Positions 1-6,973 of a stretch of DNA of 10,011 nt are shown here, piece by piece (the first letter of the stretch is position 1; every line of letters begins with the position of its first letter). The notes under the pieces were generated by a model, which was not told where the DNA came from, made no database searches, and saw only the letters and a list, made by a program, of their open reading frames with translations. A program made the position numbers and the translations under genes. The DNA comes from CAZDYP01 sp964509505 (GTDB lineage Bacteria > Chloroflexota > Anaerolineae > JACRMK01). The stretch spans positions 1-10,011 of the forward strand of contig CAZDYP010000182.1 of assembly GCA_964509505.1 (NCBI GenBank), given 5' to 3'.

Positions 1-3
1 CTG

Positions 4-21
4 AACCCGCGCCGGCGGGTT
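4..21. repeat. GC-rich hairpin, possible terminator of an upstream gene
   Basis: A perfect 7-bp inverted repeat (AACCCGC at 4-10 and GCGGGTT at 15-21) encloses a GCCG loop. On the plus strand it is followed by only three T residues and then CG, so it is at best a weak intrinsic terminator for a gene lying left of the window. It could equally be a small palindromic repeat. Confidence 0.4.
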
Positions 22-138
22 TCGCAGTGAGTCGGCGTGATGTTCAATCGCCCGCAACCTTATCCCGCATTGACGTTAAGTATTTTGTTGGCAGCGGGGT
101 TGATGAGGTTTCAAAAAATAAGATGAGTATGGAGCGCG

Positions 139-196
139 GGTGTAGGACAAGTTTTTATCTTGTCCACGTCGGCAAGTTGCAAACTTGCCCTACACC
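139..196. repeat. Palindromic intergenic element with three stems
   Basis: An outer stem pairs GGTGTAG (139-145) with CTACACC (190-196). Inside it are two hairpins: GACAAG (146-151) with CTTGTC (159-164), and GGCAAGTT (171-178) with AACTTGCC (182-189, three-base loop). Together they can form a three-way junction. The alternating GTAGG / CAAGTT / AACTTG / CCTAC pattern resembles dispersed palindromic repeats I associate with Chloroflexota intergenic regions; that family link is from memory, not a search. Confidence 0.7.
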
Positions 197-289
197 TGTG
201 AGCTAGGGCATTAGCCACTTTACGCGCAAAGTCATTTGGCGCATAACCCCAATGGCAGGGTGTTTTGCGTTCACACGTAAAGGAAATTC

Positions 290-294
290 AGGAG
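290..294 (+). promoter_or_regulatory. Ribosome binding site deciding the ATPase start
   Basis: AGGAG sits five bases before the ATG at 300. This favours that start over the in-frame ATG at 252, which would add 16 residues not typical of ABC ATPases. Confidence 0.8.
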
Positions 295-299
295 TTAGC

Positions 300-1040
300 A
301 TGTCACTCATCCAAGCCGAGAATTTGACCAAAGTGTATGGCAAGGGCGAAACAGCCGTTATCGCTCTCGACCATGTGAGCATGACGGTAACCCCGGGCGA
401 ATTTGTCGCCGTGATGGGACCGAGCGGTTGCGGCAAGTCCACGCTCTTGCATCTGTTGGGTGGTTTGGATCGTCCGACGGAAGGGCACGTCAGCATTGAT
501 GGGCAATCGCTCGCCGAGCTGCCTGACGACGCGTTGTCACGCTTGCGTCGCCGCAAAATCGGCTTCGTGTTCCAATTCTTCAACCTCATCCCGATTTTGT
601 CGTCCGTCGAGAATGTGTCGTTGCCGTTGTTGCTCGACGGCGGCAACGCGGCGCAAGTCAAACAGAAAGCGACGGAGTGGCTGATCAAAGTTGGACTTGG
701 TCAGCGTCTCGGCAGCAAGCCCGACCAACTCTCGGCGGGACAACAACAACGCGTTGCTATCGCCCGCGCGCTGATTACTGAACCAGCGCTGGTGCTTGCC
801 GATGAGCCGACTGGCAACCTCGACACGAAATCGTCGGATGAGATTGCGGCGTTGCTCAAGCAGGTTGCCAAAGAATGGGGACGCGCGGTGCTGATGGTGA
901 CACACGACCCACGCATCGCCGCGTACGCCGACCGCATCATCTTTCTTAAAGACGGCGCAATTGTGAATGATACTCACTTGGAAGCTAAGCGCACGGATAA
1001 CGCCGAATCGGTGTCGCAAATGATGAAAGCGATAGCTTGA
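300..1040 (+). CDS. ABC exporter ATP-binding protein (MacB/LolD type)
   Basis: This 246-residue cytoplasmic ATPase would power the permease encoded directly downstream. All core ABC motifs are present: Walker A GPSGCGKST (40-48), Q-loop FQFFNL (91-96), the signature as LSAGQQQ (144-150, with A where LSGGQ has the first G), Walker B ALVLADEP (163-170) followed by TGNLD, and the H-loop histidine in VTHD (H202). Length and the DEPTGNLD string are typical of the MacB/LolD/FtsE branch, which pairs with FtsX-fold permeases and exports lipids, lipoproteins, peptides or drugs. The start at 300 is chosen because AGGAG lies five bases upstream and the protein then opens with the usual beta strand (MSLIQAENLTKVYG). 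The substrate cannot be deduced. The stop codon abuts the heptamer array that fills the gap to the permease gene. Confidence 0.96.
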   Translation: MSLIQAENLTKVYGKGETAVIALDHVSMTVTPGEFVAVMGPSGCGKSTLLHLLGGLDRPTEGHVSIDGQSLAELPDDALSRLRRRKIGFVFQFFNLIPILSSVENVSLPLLLDGGNAAQVKQKATEWLIKVGLGQRLGSKPDQLSAGQQQRVAIARALITEPALVLADEPTGNLDTKSSDEIAALLKQVAKEWGRAVLMVTHDPRIAAYADRIIFLKDGAIVNDTHLEAKRTDNAESVSQMMKAIA

Positions 1041-1173
1041 TAGCAAATGGCGGATAGCGAATGGCAGATAGCGAGTGGCAGGTGGCGCGTAGCGGGTCGC
1101 AAATCGCATATCGCCATGTCCCAGCAGCGATAAGCGATAAGCCAGCTGCTATATGCCATAGGCTATCTGCTAA
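1041..1173. repeat. Degenerate 7-bp tandem repeat array between the ABC genes
   Basis: Read in steps of seven from the base after the ATPase stop codon, 19 consecutive heptamers run to 1173, and 18 of them carry GC at positions 3-4 (the exception is GTCCCAG at 1118). The first units follow TRGCRRR and alternate TAGCnnn with TGGCnnn, giving a clear 14-bp higher-order period over 1041-1082. From about 1125 the units match TRGCnnn on the opposite strand instead. The array ends right before the permease Shine-Dalgarno. No protein is proposed: the open frame from 1061 into the permease is a by-product of the repeat. Confidence 0.85.
1048..1172 (+). promoter_or_regulatory. Long imperfect mRNA hairpin formed by the two halves of the heptamer array
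   Basis: Bases 1053-1072 pair with 1148-1167 at 17 of 20 positions. Pairing continues outward to 1048/1172 with two G-U pairs, and inward through TGGC (1076-1079) with GCCA (1141-1144). In the operon transcript this would be a long interrupted stem ending five bases before the permease ribosome binding site. A role in tuning permease output or mRNA stability is inference. Confidence 0.55.
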
Positions 1174-1177
1174 TCGT

Positions 1178-1182
1178 GAGGT
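1178..1182 (+). promoter_or_regulatory. Ribosome binding site deciding the permease start
   Basis: GAGGT lies just before the ATG at 1187 (five bases from GAGG to the start). It sets the permease start after the repeat array and argues against the in-frame ATG at 1061. Confidence 0.75.
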
Positions 1183-1186
1183 TAAT

Positions 1187-3760
1187 ATGAATTTCCAACT
1201 CATACTTGCCACCCGCTATTTGTGGGGACGCAAATTACGCACGTTTCTCACCACGCTCGCCATCGTGATTGGCGTCATGGTGATTATGGGCACGGGCATC
1301 TATCTGCCCACCTTTATAGATGCGTTCCAAAAAAACTTGCTCGCCATTTCGGGGCAAGCCGATGTGACGATCACTCACAAAACTGGTGAATCCTTCTCGA
1401 CGAGCGTCTTGAACAAAGTCAAAGCGATTGACGGCATCCGCGTCATCGCAGGTTCGATTGAGCGGGTGATGAACATCCCACCGCATTTTTACGGACGCGA
1501 TTCGACGGTGTTGGGGTTGACGCTGGTCGGCGTTGATCCCGCCGTCGCATCCGAAGTGCGCTCATACCCCATCACGCAAGGGCGCTTCTTGCGGACAGGC
1601 GATGGCAACGTCGCAGTGATCACGCAGCGCCTCGCTGATGCGCTCGGCTTAAAGCTGGGCGAGGCGTTGAAAGTGCCAACCACCGAAGGCGTCGTCAAAC
1701 TGACGATTGTCGGCTTGCTGCCCGGGCGCACATTAGTCGGCAATGAACAAGTGCTGATCCCGTTGGCGCAAGCGCAGAAGTGGCTGGACATGTCGGGGCG
1801 CATCAACGTCATCGAAGCGAACCTGACGACGACGGACAAAGCGCACACTGAAGTCATCATCAATCAAATTAAAGACACGCTGGGCAAAAACTACACGCTC
1901 GGCGGCTTGACCAGCGGCTCGGAGTTTGCGGGCGCAATGCAAACGGGGCAAATCATGTTTAGCATGATTGGCTTTCTCACGTTGGTGATGGGCGGTTTCA
2001 TCATCTTCAATACCTTCCGCACCATCGTCGCCGAACGTCGCCACGATATTGGCATGTTGCGCGCGATTGGCGCGAGTCGTGCGACGATCATTGGCTTGAT
2101 TCTCAGCGAAGGGCTGGTGCAAGGCGTGGTCGGCACGGCGATTGGCTTGGGGCTGGGTTATCTGATGGGCGCCGGCGTCACCTTTGGCGCCAGCACGCTG
2201 TTGCAACAATTCATGCCCAACGTCCAAATCACAACGCTCATCATTGAGCCGTCGCTCGTCTTTGTGACGATTCTGCTGGGCGTTGGCGTCACCCTGTTTG
2301 CGGGACTGTTGCCCGCCATTGCTGCGAGTCGCGTGACGCCCATCGAAGCGTTGCGCCCGTCGGCGGCTGAAACCGTGGCGCGCATTGGACGCCTCAGCAC
2401 AAGCATTGGCGCGGCGATGGTGGTCGTCGCCATCGTAGGTTTGTTGTCGGGCAGTTTCGCGCTGATTGCGTTAGGGGGCTTGTTGTTTTTGGTTGGGTTG
2501 GTGCTCGTCGCGCCTGCGCTTGTCAAGCCGATTGCCAATTGGTTCAGCGTCCTGATTGCGTTGTTCTTTGCGCGCGAAGGCACGAGCGAACTCGCGCAAG
2601 GCAATCTCACGCGCCAACCCTCGCGCGCGGCCATCACCGCAAGCGCGACGATGATCGGTCTCGCCATCGTCGTCGGCGCGGGCGGGATGATGTTCAGCCT
2701 GAACGACAGCCTGCTTGTCATGTTCGAGAAAACATTGGGGAGCGATTATTTGTTGCTGCCGCCTTCTGTTGCCGTGTGGAAGGGTGATGTCGGCGCGAGT
2801 CAGACGTTGGCGAACAAGATTCGTTCGATTGAGGGCGTCGGCGCAGTCAGCACCTTGCGTTACGCGCAATCGTACATCCAAGCTACAACCGCCAAAGGCG
2901 CGAGCGAAACGACGCTCTCCGTCATCGGCATTGACCCCGTGGAATATCCGAAAGTCGCTGCGATGGATTTTCAAAAAGGGAATCAGGCAGAGGCTTTTAC
3001 CGCGCTGGGGAGCGATGAACGCAACGTCATCGTGAATGGCATTCTCGCCGCGCAAGCGAATTTGAACGTGGGCGAACTGCTTTCGCTTTCGACGCCCGAA
3101 GGGCAGCAGGCGTATCGTATCGTTGCGGTGGGCGGCGATGTACTCAGCGCGAAAATCAACACGGCGTACATTTCGCAAGCGGTGATGAAAGTGGATTTCC
3201 GCAAGAGTGAGGACATTCTGTATCAAATCAATCTTGCGCCCAACGGAGACGCGGCCACCGTCGAACAATGGCTCAACAAAATTGTGGATGATTACCCGCA
3301 GTTCCGACTTATCTCAGGGCGCGCGTACATGGCGGAGTTCGGCAAACAGTTCGATGCGCTCTTTGCGGGGGTGTACATTCTGCTGGGCGTGCTGGCGTTC
3401 CCATCGCTCATCGCCATTCTCAACACCTTGGCGATTGGCGTGATCGAACGCACCCGCGAAATCGGCATGGTGCGCGCGATTGGCGCGACGCGCGGGCAGG
3501 TGTGGAAGACGATTGTCGCCGAGGCGCTCTTGCTGGCGGCGATTGGCACCGCGTTTGGCATTCTGGCGGGCTTGTATCTCAGTTACGTGTTTGTGCAGGG
3601 CTTGAGCGCGAGTGGCATCTACAAAATGGTGTATTCGTTCCCGTTTGCGGGTGTGCTGGCGGCGACGGCGGTGGGCTTGCTCTTTGGCGTCCTTGCCGCG
3701 CTGATTCCCGCGCGTCAAGCAGCGCAGCTGGAGATCATCAAGGCGTTGCGGTATGAGTAG
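1187..3760 (+). CDS. ABC exporter permease, double FtsX/MacB type
   Basis: This 857-residue inner-membrane protein is the partner of the upstream ATPase. An N-terminal membrane segment (about 19-41, after the basic WGRKLRTFLTT) is followed by a large outside domain of the MacB periplasmic-core type (about 45-250). A first FtsX block follows (membrane segments near 258-280, 300-328 and 355-380), ending SRVTPIEALRP. Two hydrophobic segments (about 407-450) and another near 484-505 come next, then a second outside domain (about 510-715) and a second FtsX block ending ARQAAQLEIIKALRYE. The two blocks repeat the same coupling segment, MLRAIGASR (290-298) and MVRAIGATR (near 757), showing internal duplication and about ten membrane segments. 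The fold is that of mechanotransmission exporters; the cargo is unknown. The start at 1187 has a good GAGG site; the 42-residue upstream extension is translated repeat DNA. Confidence 0.93.
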   Translation: MNFQLILATRYLWGRKLRTFLTTLAIVIGVMVIMGTGIYLPTFIDAFQKNLLAISGQADVTITHKTGESFSTSVLNKVKAIDGIRVIAGSIERVMNIPPHFYGRDSTVLGLTLVGVDPAVASEVRSYPITQGRFLRTGDGNVAVITQRLADALGLKLGEALKVPTTEGVVKLTIVGLLPGRTLVGNEQVLIPLAQAQKWLDMSGRINVIEANLTTTDKAHTEVIINQIKDTLGKNYTLGGLTSGSEFAGAMQTGQIMFSMIGFLTLVMGGFIIFNTFRTIVAERRHDIGMLRAIGASRATIIGLILSEGLVQGVVGTAIGLGLGYLMGAGVTFGASTLLQQFMPNVQITTLIIEPSLVFVTILLGVGVTLFAGLLPAIAASRVTPIEALRPSAAETVARIGRLSTSIGAAMVVVAIVGLLSGSFALIALGGLLFLVGLVLVAPALVKPIANWFSVLIALFFAREGTSELAQGNLTRQPSRAAITASATMIGLAIVVGAGGMMFSLNDSLLVMFEKTLGSDYLLLPPSVAVWKGDVGASQTLANKIRSIEGVGAVSTLRYAQSYIQATTAKGASETTLSVIGIDPVEYPKVAAMDFQKGNQAEAFTALGSDERNVIVNGILAAQANLNVGELLSLSTPEGQQAYRIVAVGGDVLSAKINTAYISQAVMKVDFRKSEDILYQINLAPNGDAATVEQWLNKIVDDYPQFRLISGRAYMAEFGKQFDALFAGVYILLGVLAFPSLIAILNTLAIGVIERTREIGMVRAIGATRGQVWKTIVAEALLLAAIGTAFGILAGLYLSYVFVQGLSASGIYKMVYSFPFAGVLAATAVGLLFGVLAALIPARQAAQLEIIKALRYE

Positions 3761-5010
3761 GCGAAGTTTTGGTTTCTTCGCCTGTCTCTACCTGCCATCC
3801 CCGCCCACACCAACAGGCTGACCCATGAAATGATCTGACCGATTGTGCGCGTGGGCGTGTCGCCAAATTCTAATATGGCTTGGTGTACACCCACAGGTGC
3901 GACGAACGGCATCGCGCCGTTAAGTGGGTCAATGTTCAGCAGCGCAATGTTGCCATCCAAGCGTAGCGTCCAACCCGCGTAGTAAAAAATGTTCACGCGC
4001 AGCTCGCTGGCTTGCGTCGCTTGCGTCGTGAACGTCACACGCTGCGCTTGTGCGCTAATGCCGTCACGCGCGCATCTCCCGATAACACCTCCACCCGCTG
4101 CGTCGCTGTCGTCGTGGAATGACTGTGACCGTCAGCGGATAGTATTCCCCCCCATCCGCTACCATCCCACCCGTCGTGATGTGGCGCGGCGAGAAATACT
4201 CGTCTTCACAAGTGTCTCGCACGCGAGCAGCGTGGGCGGCGCATAGCCCGCAACAGCTTGGACGGTGAGACGTTGTTCGGGCTGAGTGGGCTGCTCGCCT
4301 GTCAACATGCCCAACGCCAAATCGAAGCGTTCTATGTTTTCCGTTGACCACGTGATGGTGTTGACGCGCACGCGCACTACCTCACCCACCCGCCAGCGAC
4401 TCGTCGGATACCAAACGAGCGGACGGTTTGTCGCCGCCGCGAAAATATGGCAGGACAATGCCGATGCCCACAGCGAACCATGCTGCGCGCGTTGAGGCGA
4501 GATGTGCGTTGCGATAGCTGCGCCGCGCGCGCGTTCATACAGCCAGAACAATATGAGGATGATGGTAGGCTCGAAACTTTCGGGGTGAAAGACGAAGCGG
4601 TTGACTGCTTGTAGCGCGGGCAGCAACAGATACGCGGCGACGAATGCCAAGCCGGCCCACTCGCTCTATAATTTCCAGCGCGCCAAGTCATAGAGGGGCC
4701 ATGCGCCCAGCGCGATGACGACGGTCTGCGCGACGATCAACAGGCGCGCGTCACTCCACACCCAGTAGAGCGGCGCGAGCAACACGAGAATCAATTGCAA
4801 ATGGGTAGCGAGGAAGACTGAGCCGGGCGCGGGTTCAGCTGAGTAGGCGAGGATGCGACCTTGTGCGGTGTTCCACACGACTTGATCGTAAATGCCCAAG
4901 TCGCCCGTGGAAGTTTCGAAGGCGGCATGGGCGGCGAGGGTAAACGTCAAGAAGAAACCAAGATACCAGAGCATGAGCCCCAACACAGCTATCGTTGCCA
5001 AACGTCTCAC
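3715..5010 (-). pseudogene. Decayed DUF2079-like membrane protein gene
   Basis: Read from a GTG at 5010 (GGGAG about eleven bases upstream), the first 114 residues match the DUF2079 N-terminus: a membrane helix, then GDLGIYDQVVWNTAQGR and later a THLQLILVLLAPLYWVWSD stretch. A TAG at 4666-4668 interrupts the frame, which continues at once with SEWAGLAFVAAYLLLPALQ and a FHPESFEP motif down to about 4530. The frame then shifts for RRSYRNAHLASTRAAWF and VLPYFRGGDKP (about 4525-4415), shifts back for WYPTSRWRVGEVVRVRV (to about 4215), shifts again for EDEYFSPRHITTGG (about 4207-4110), then VEVLSGDARVTA, then NIFYYAGWTLRLDG to a stop at 3715. That is one nonsense codon and about five frame changes. 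DUF2079 segments expected between these pieces are missing. The last 46 bases overlap the permease gene antisense. DUF2079 proteins are multi-pass membrane proteins of unknown function. Confidence 0.8.
3759..3783. terminator. Hairpin closing the ABC operon
   Basis: A perfect 8-bp stem pairs AGGCGAAG (3759-3766) with CTTCGCCT (3776-3783) around a nine-base loop. It begins inside the permease TAG stop codon and lies between two converging genes, as expected for a bidirectional transcription stop or an mRNA 3'-end stabiliser. There is no U-run on either strand, so classical intrinsic termination is uncertain. Confidence 0.5.
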
Positions 5011-5185
5011 GTGCTATGTGTCTCCCATACGGCAGCTGGCTTTTGCCCATGTCCAAACCTCGTGCGCGCTGAAGAGGCGTGTTGGAGGACGCCGCCTCCG
5101 CGCGCAACCAACAACCTCGCGTGTATTCTCTGTGGAGCTTCGCATTTTCTGGAGATGAGCAAGGTCTTTTTTCCCACAGGATGCT

Positions 5186-6961
5186 TTAGCGCTCGCCACT
5201 CTGACGTATGACACCGTCTATCCTCGCCTTTAGCCCCGCCACTCGTTGTTGCAGCGCCAGCGTCTCACTTCGCGCCTTCTCTACGCGCTCACGCTCCGCA
5301 TTGACGAAGCGAGTGTATGGCGCGACGCCTTCCTTCATGCGCGTGATGGCGCTCTCGGTTTCGTGGCGAAATTGCGCGTGCAATGCGCTCAACAGTTTCA
5401 CGCGCAAATCTTCCATCTTGTCGGCGAAATGCTCTTTGGCTTGCTTGCGTTTGTATGGGATGACGAATAGACCGACGATCGCCAACACGCCTGCTGCGAC
5501 AATGCCCGTCACGTCGAGAAACGATGAGGTGACAACAAATGTCACCAATGCGCCCAAGCCCACCGCGCTCGCGCCCAACGCGGCGACTTGCGCGACCGCC
5601 GTTTCCACACTGGTCGCGAGTTCCATCGCCTCTTTCTGACGATCGTATGTTTCGACAATCGTGTGCGCCGTTTTGCCGACGGACTCAAGCAAGGCTTGGC
5701 GGCGCGTGTCAAGCGAGACGTTGCCTCCACCCACCTCGCCCACCAGCTGTTCCGCGTAACGCGCGCGTCGTTGCCGCAGGTAGTTCATTACCTGCTGCCA
5801 CTCATGCAAATCCTTGCCAACCAGCCAATCAATCAAGCGATTGATGCGCTGCTCGATTTGCTGCGGCACATCCGCCAACACCGTCTTCTCGAATTCGCTG
5901 CGCACCTTGTCGCCGCGCGTCAGAGACTTAATGTTCGTCAGACGCAGGGTATTGTCGAAGAAATCCATGCCGCGCTCGCGCAGCTTGTGCAGAATGTTTT
6001 CGATCTCGGCGAGCCGTGGTGACAGTTCGGCTTTTAATTCGCGCTCGTACGCGGTGATAACTGCTTCGACGGCCGCGACGGTCTCGCGGTCATCGCGCAA
6101 GCCTTCGCTTTGCGCTTCGATAGTCTGTACTGTTTGTGTGATGAGATTGTGGGCGACGCCTAGCGGATTCTCGAACTTGAGCCGCACTTGCGTGACATTA
6201 TCCAATGTCACTCGGATAAATTTTTCCAACGCCTCAATGCGACTGGTCTCCAGCAAGACCTTGCTCACCATGCGGTCACTCTCCATTTTGGCGCGCTGCG
6301 CGAGTTTCGCCGACACAGGGAAAAATTCGGGCGTGAGGCCCAACACCTGACTCGCGTGCTGCAACACAAAATCGCGCACCTCGTTCAGCGCTGTGTCGTT
6401 TTCGAGCAAATCGGCTTTGTTCAAAACCAGCACGACCTTCTTGCCCCAGGCGCGAATACGCTCCAAAAATTGTCGCTCGCTCTCAGTCAGCGGACGATCA
6501 GCCGAGGTGATGAACAACACGAGGTCGCTGCGCGGCACGAAGTCGTCGGTCAGGCGTTCATGCTCGCGAATGACGGCATTCGTGCCCGGTGTGTCCACGA
6601 TGCTCAGTTCGCGCAATAAGGCGAGTGGATGCGTGAACTTTGCCAAGCCGCCGTCCACAATTTTTTCTGCGATGTGTTCGCCCCATTGCACCAACGTCAC
6701 GCGCGACGTGGTGGGCGTCACGCCTTCTGTCAGCACCTTCTCGCCCAACAACGCGTTGACCAGCGCGGACTTGCCGGCGTTGAATTCGCCGACGACCACG
6801 AGTAGGAACAACTCGTCGAGTTGCAACGTCGCTTGTTGCAAGGTGTCGAGCGCTTCGCGCGGCGCGTCAAGCTGCGCCAACGCAAGCTTGATGTCCGATA
6901 ACGCTGTCTTTTCGTCGCGCAACAGTTCGGCTTGCGCGGGTGTGAGCATGGATTGAAGCAT
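5186..6961 (-). CDS. Bacterial dynamin-like GTPase
   Basis: This 591-residue protein has a complete dynamin-superfamily GTPase head: G1 GEFNAGKS (58-65), the G2 threonines in TPTTSR (82-87), G3 DTPG (123-126), G4 NKAD (181-184) and a G5-like SAK (217-219). A long helical, coiled-coil-prone region (about 240-450) leads to a hydrophobic segment (about 456-502, rich in A, G and V, ending IPYKRK) that would insert into or dip into the membrane, then a second helical stalk (505-591). This head, stalk, hydrophobic paddle, stalk order is typical of bacterial dynamin-like proteins, which bind and remodel membranes by GTP-driven assembly. Many occur as adjacent pairs; only one is present here. The ATG at 6961 is twelve bases after the hydrolase stop, with GAGG overlapping that stop; an in-frame ATG at 6949 is an alternative start. 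It is likely the last intact gene of the operon. Confidence 0.92.
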   Translation of the reverse strand: MLQSMLTPAQAELLRDEKTALSDIKLALAQLDAPREALDTLQQATLQLDELFLLVVVGEFNAGKSALVNALLGEKVLTEGVTPTTSRVTLVQWGEHIAEKIVDGGLAKFTHPLALLRELSIVDTPGTNAVIREHERLTDDFVPRSDLVLFITSADRPLTESERQFLERIRAWGKKVVLVLNKADLLENDTALNEVRDFVLQHASQVLGLTPEFFPVSAKLAQRAKMESDRMVSKVLLETSRIEALEKFIRVTLDNVTQVRLKFENPLGVAHNLITQTVQTIEAQSEGLRDDRETVAAVEAVITAYERELKAELSPRLAEIENILHKLRERGMDFFDNTLRLTNIKSLTRGDKVRSEFEKTVLADVPQQIEQRINRLIDWLVGKDLHEWQQVMNYLRQRRARYAEQLVGEVGGGNVSLDTRRQALLESVGKTAHTIVETYDRQKEAMELATSVETAVAQVAALGASAVGLGALVTFVVTSSFLDVTGIVAAGVLAIVGLFVIPYKRKQAKEHFADKMEDLRVKLLSALHAQFRHETESAITRMKEGVAPYTRFVNAERERVEKARSETLALQQRVAGLKARIDGVIRQSGER

Positions 6962-6973
6962 GTCACCAAATCC

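Larger units (their letters stand above)
22..299. other. Gene-poor leader upstream of the ABC operon
   Basis: No convincing coding sequence is seen on either strand. The stretch holds the multi-arm palindromic element at 139-196 and, at its right end, the ribosome binding site of the ABC ATPase. The promoter of the operon should lie here, most likely between about 197 and 285, but I could not pick a credible pair of -35 and -10 boxes. The minus-strand open frame over 203-688 is antisense to the ATPase and shows no recognisable protein. Confidence 0.6.

Noticed and set aside
252..299. In-frame start of the ATPase at ATG 252.
   Set aside because: The added 16 residues are not typical for the family, while AGGAG lies at proper distance before the ATG at 300.
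1061..1186. In-frame N-terminal extension of the permease starting at ATG 1061.
   Set aside because: It is a translation of the heptamer array, has no ribosome binding site, and would put a hydrophilic repeat peptide before a normal permease N-terminus. The ATG at 1187 has a good GAGG site.
2471..3268. Long minus-strand open frame of 265 codons inside the permease gene.
   Set aside because: It is antisense to a clear coding frame, its product is arginine- and histidine-rich without any recognisable motif, and such shadows are common in GC-rich genes.
4666..4668. Recoded TAG (read-through or unusual amino acid) in the DUF2079-like gene.
   Set aside because: Several independent frame changes follow downstream, so the stop is better explained by decay.
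5084..5099. Small hairpin GGAGG/CCTCC between the dynamin gene and the pseudogene, as a terminator.
   Set aside because: The stem is only 5 bp and no U-run follows on the minus strand; chance is enough to explain it in GC-rich sequence.
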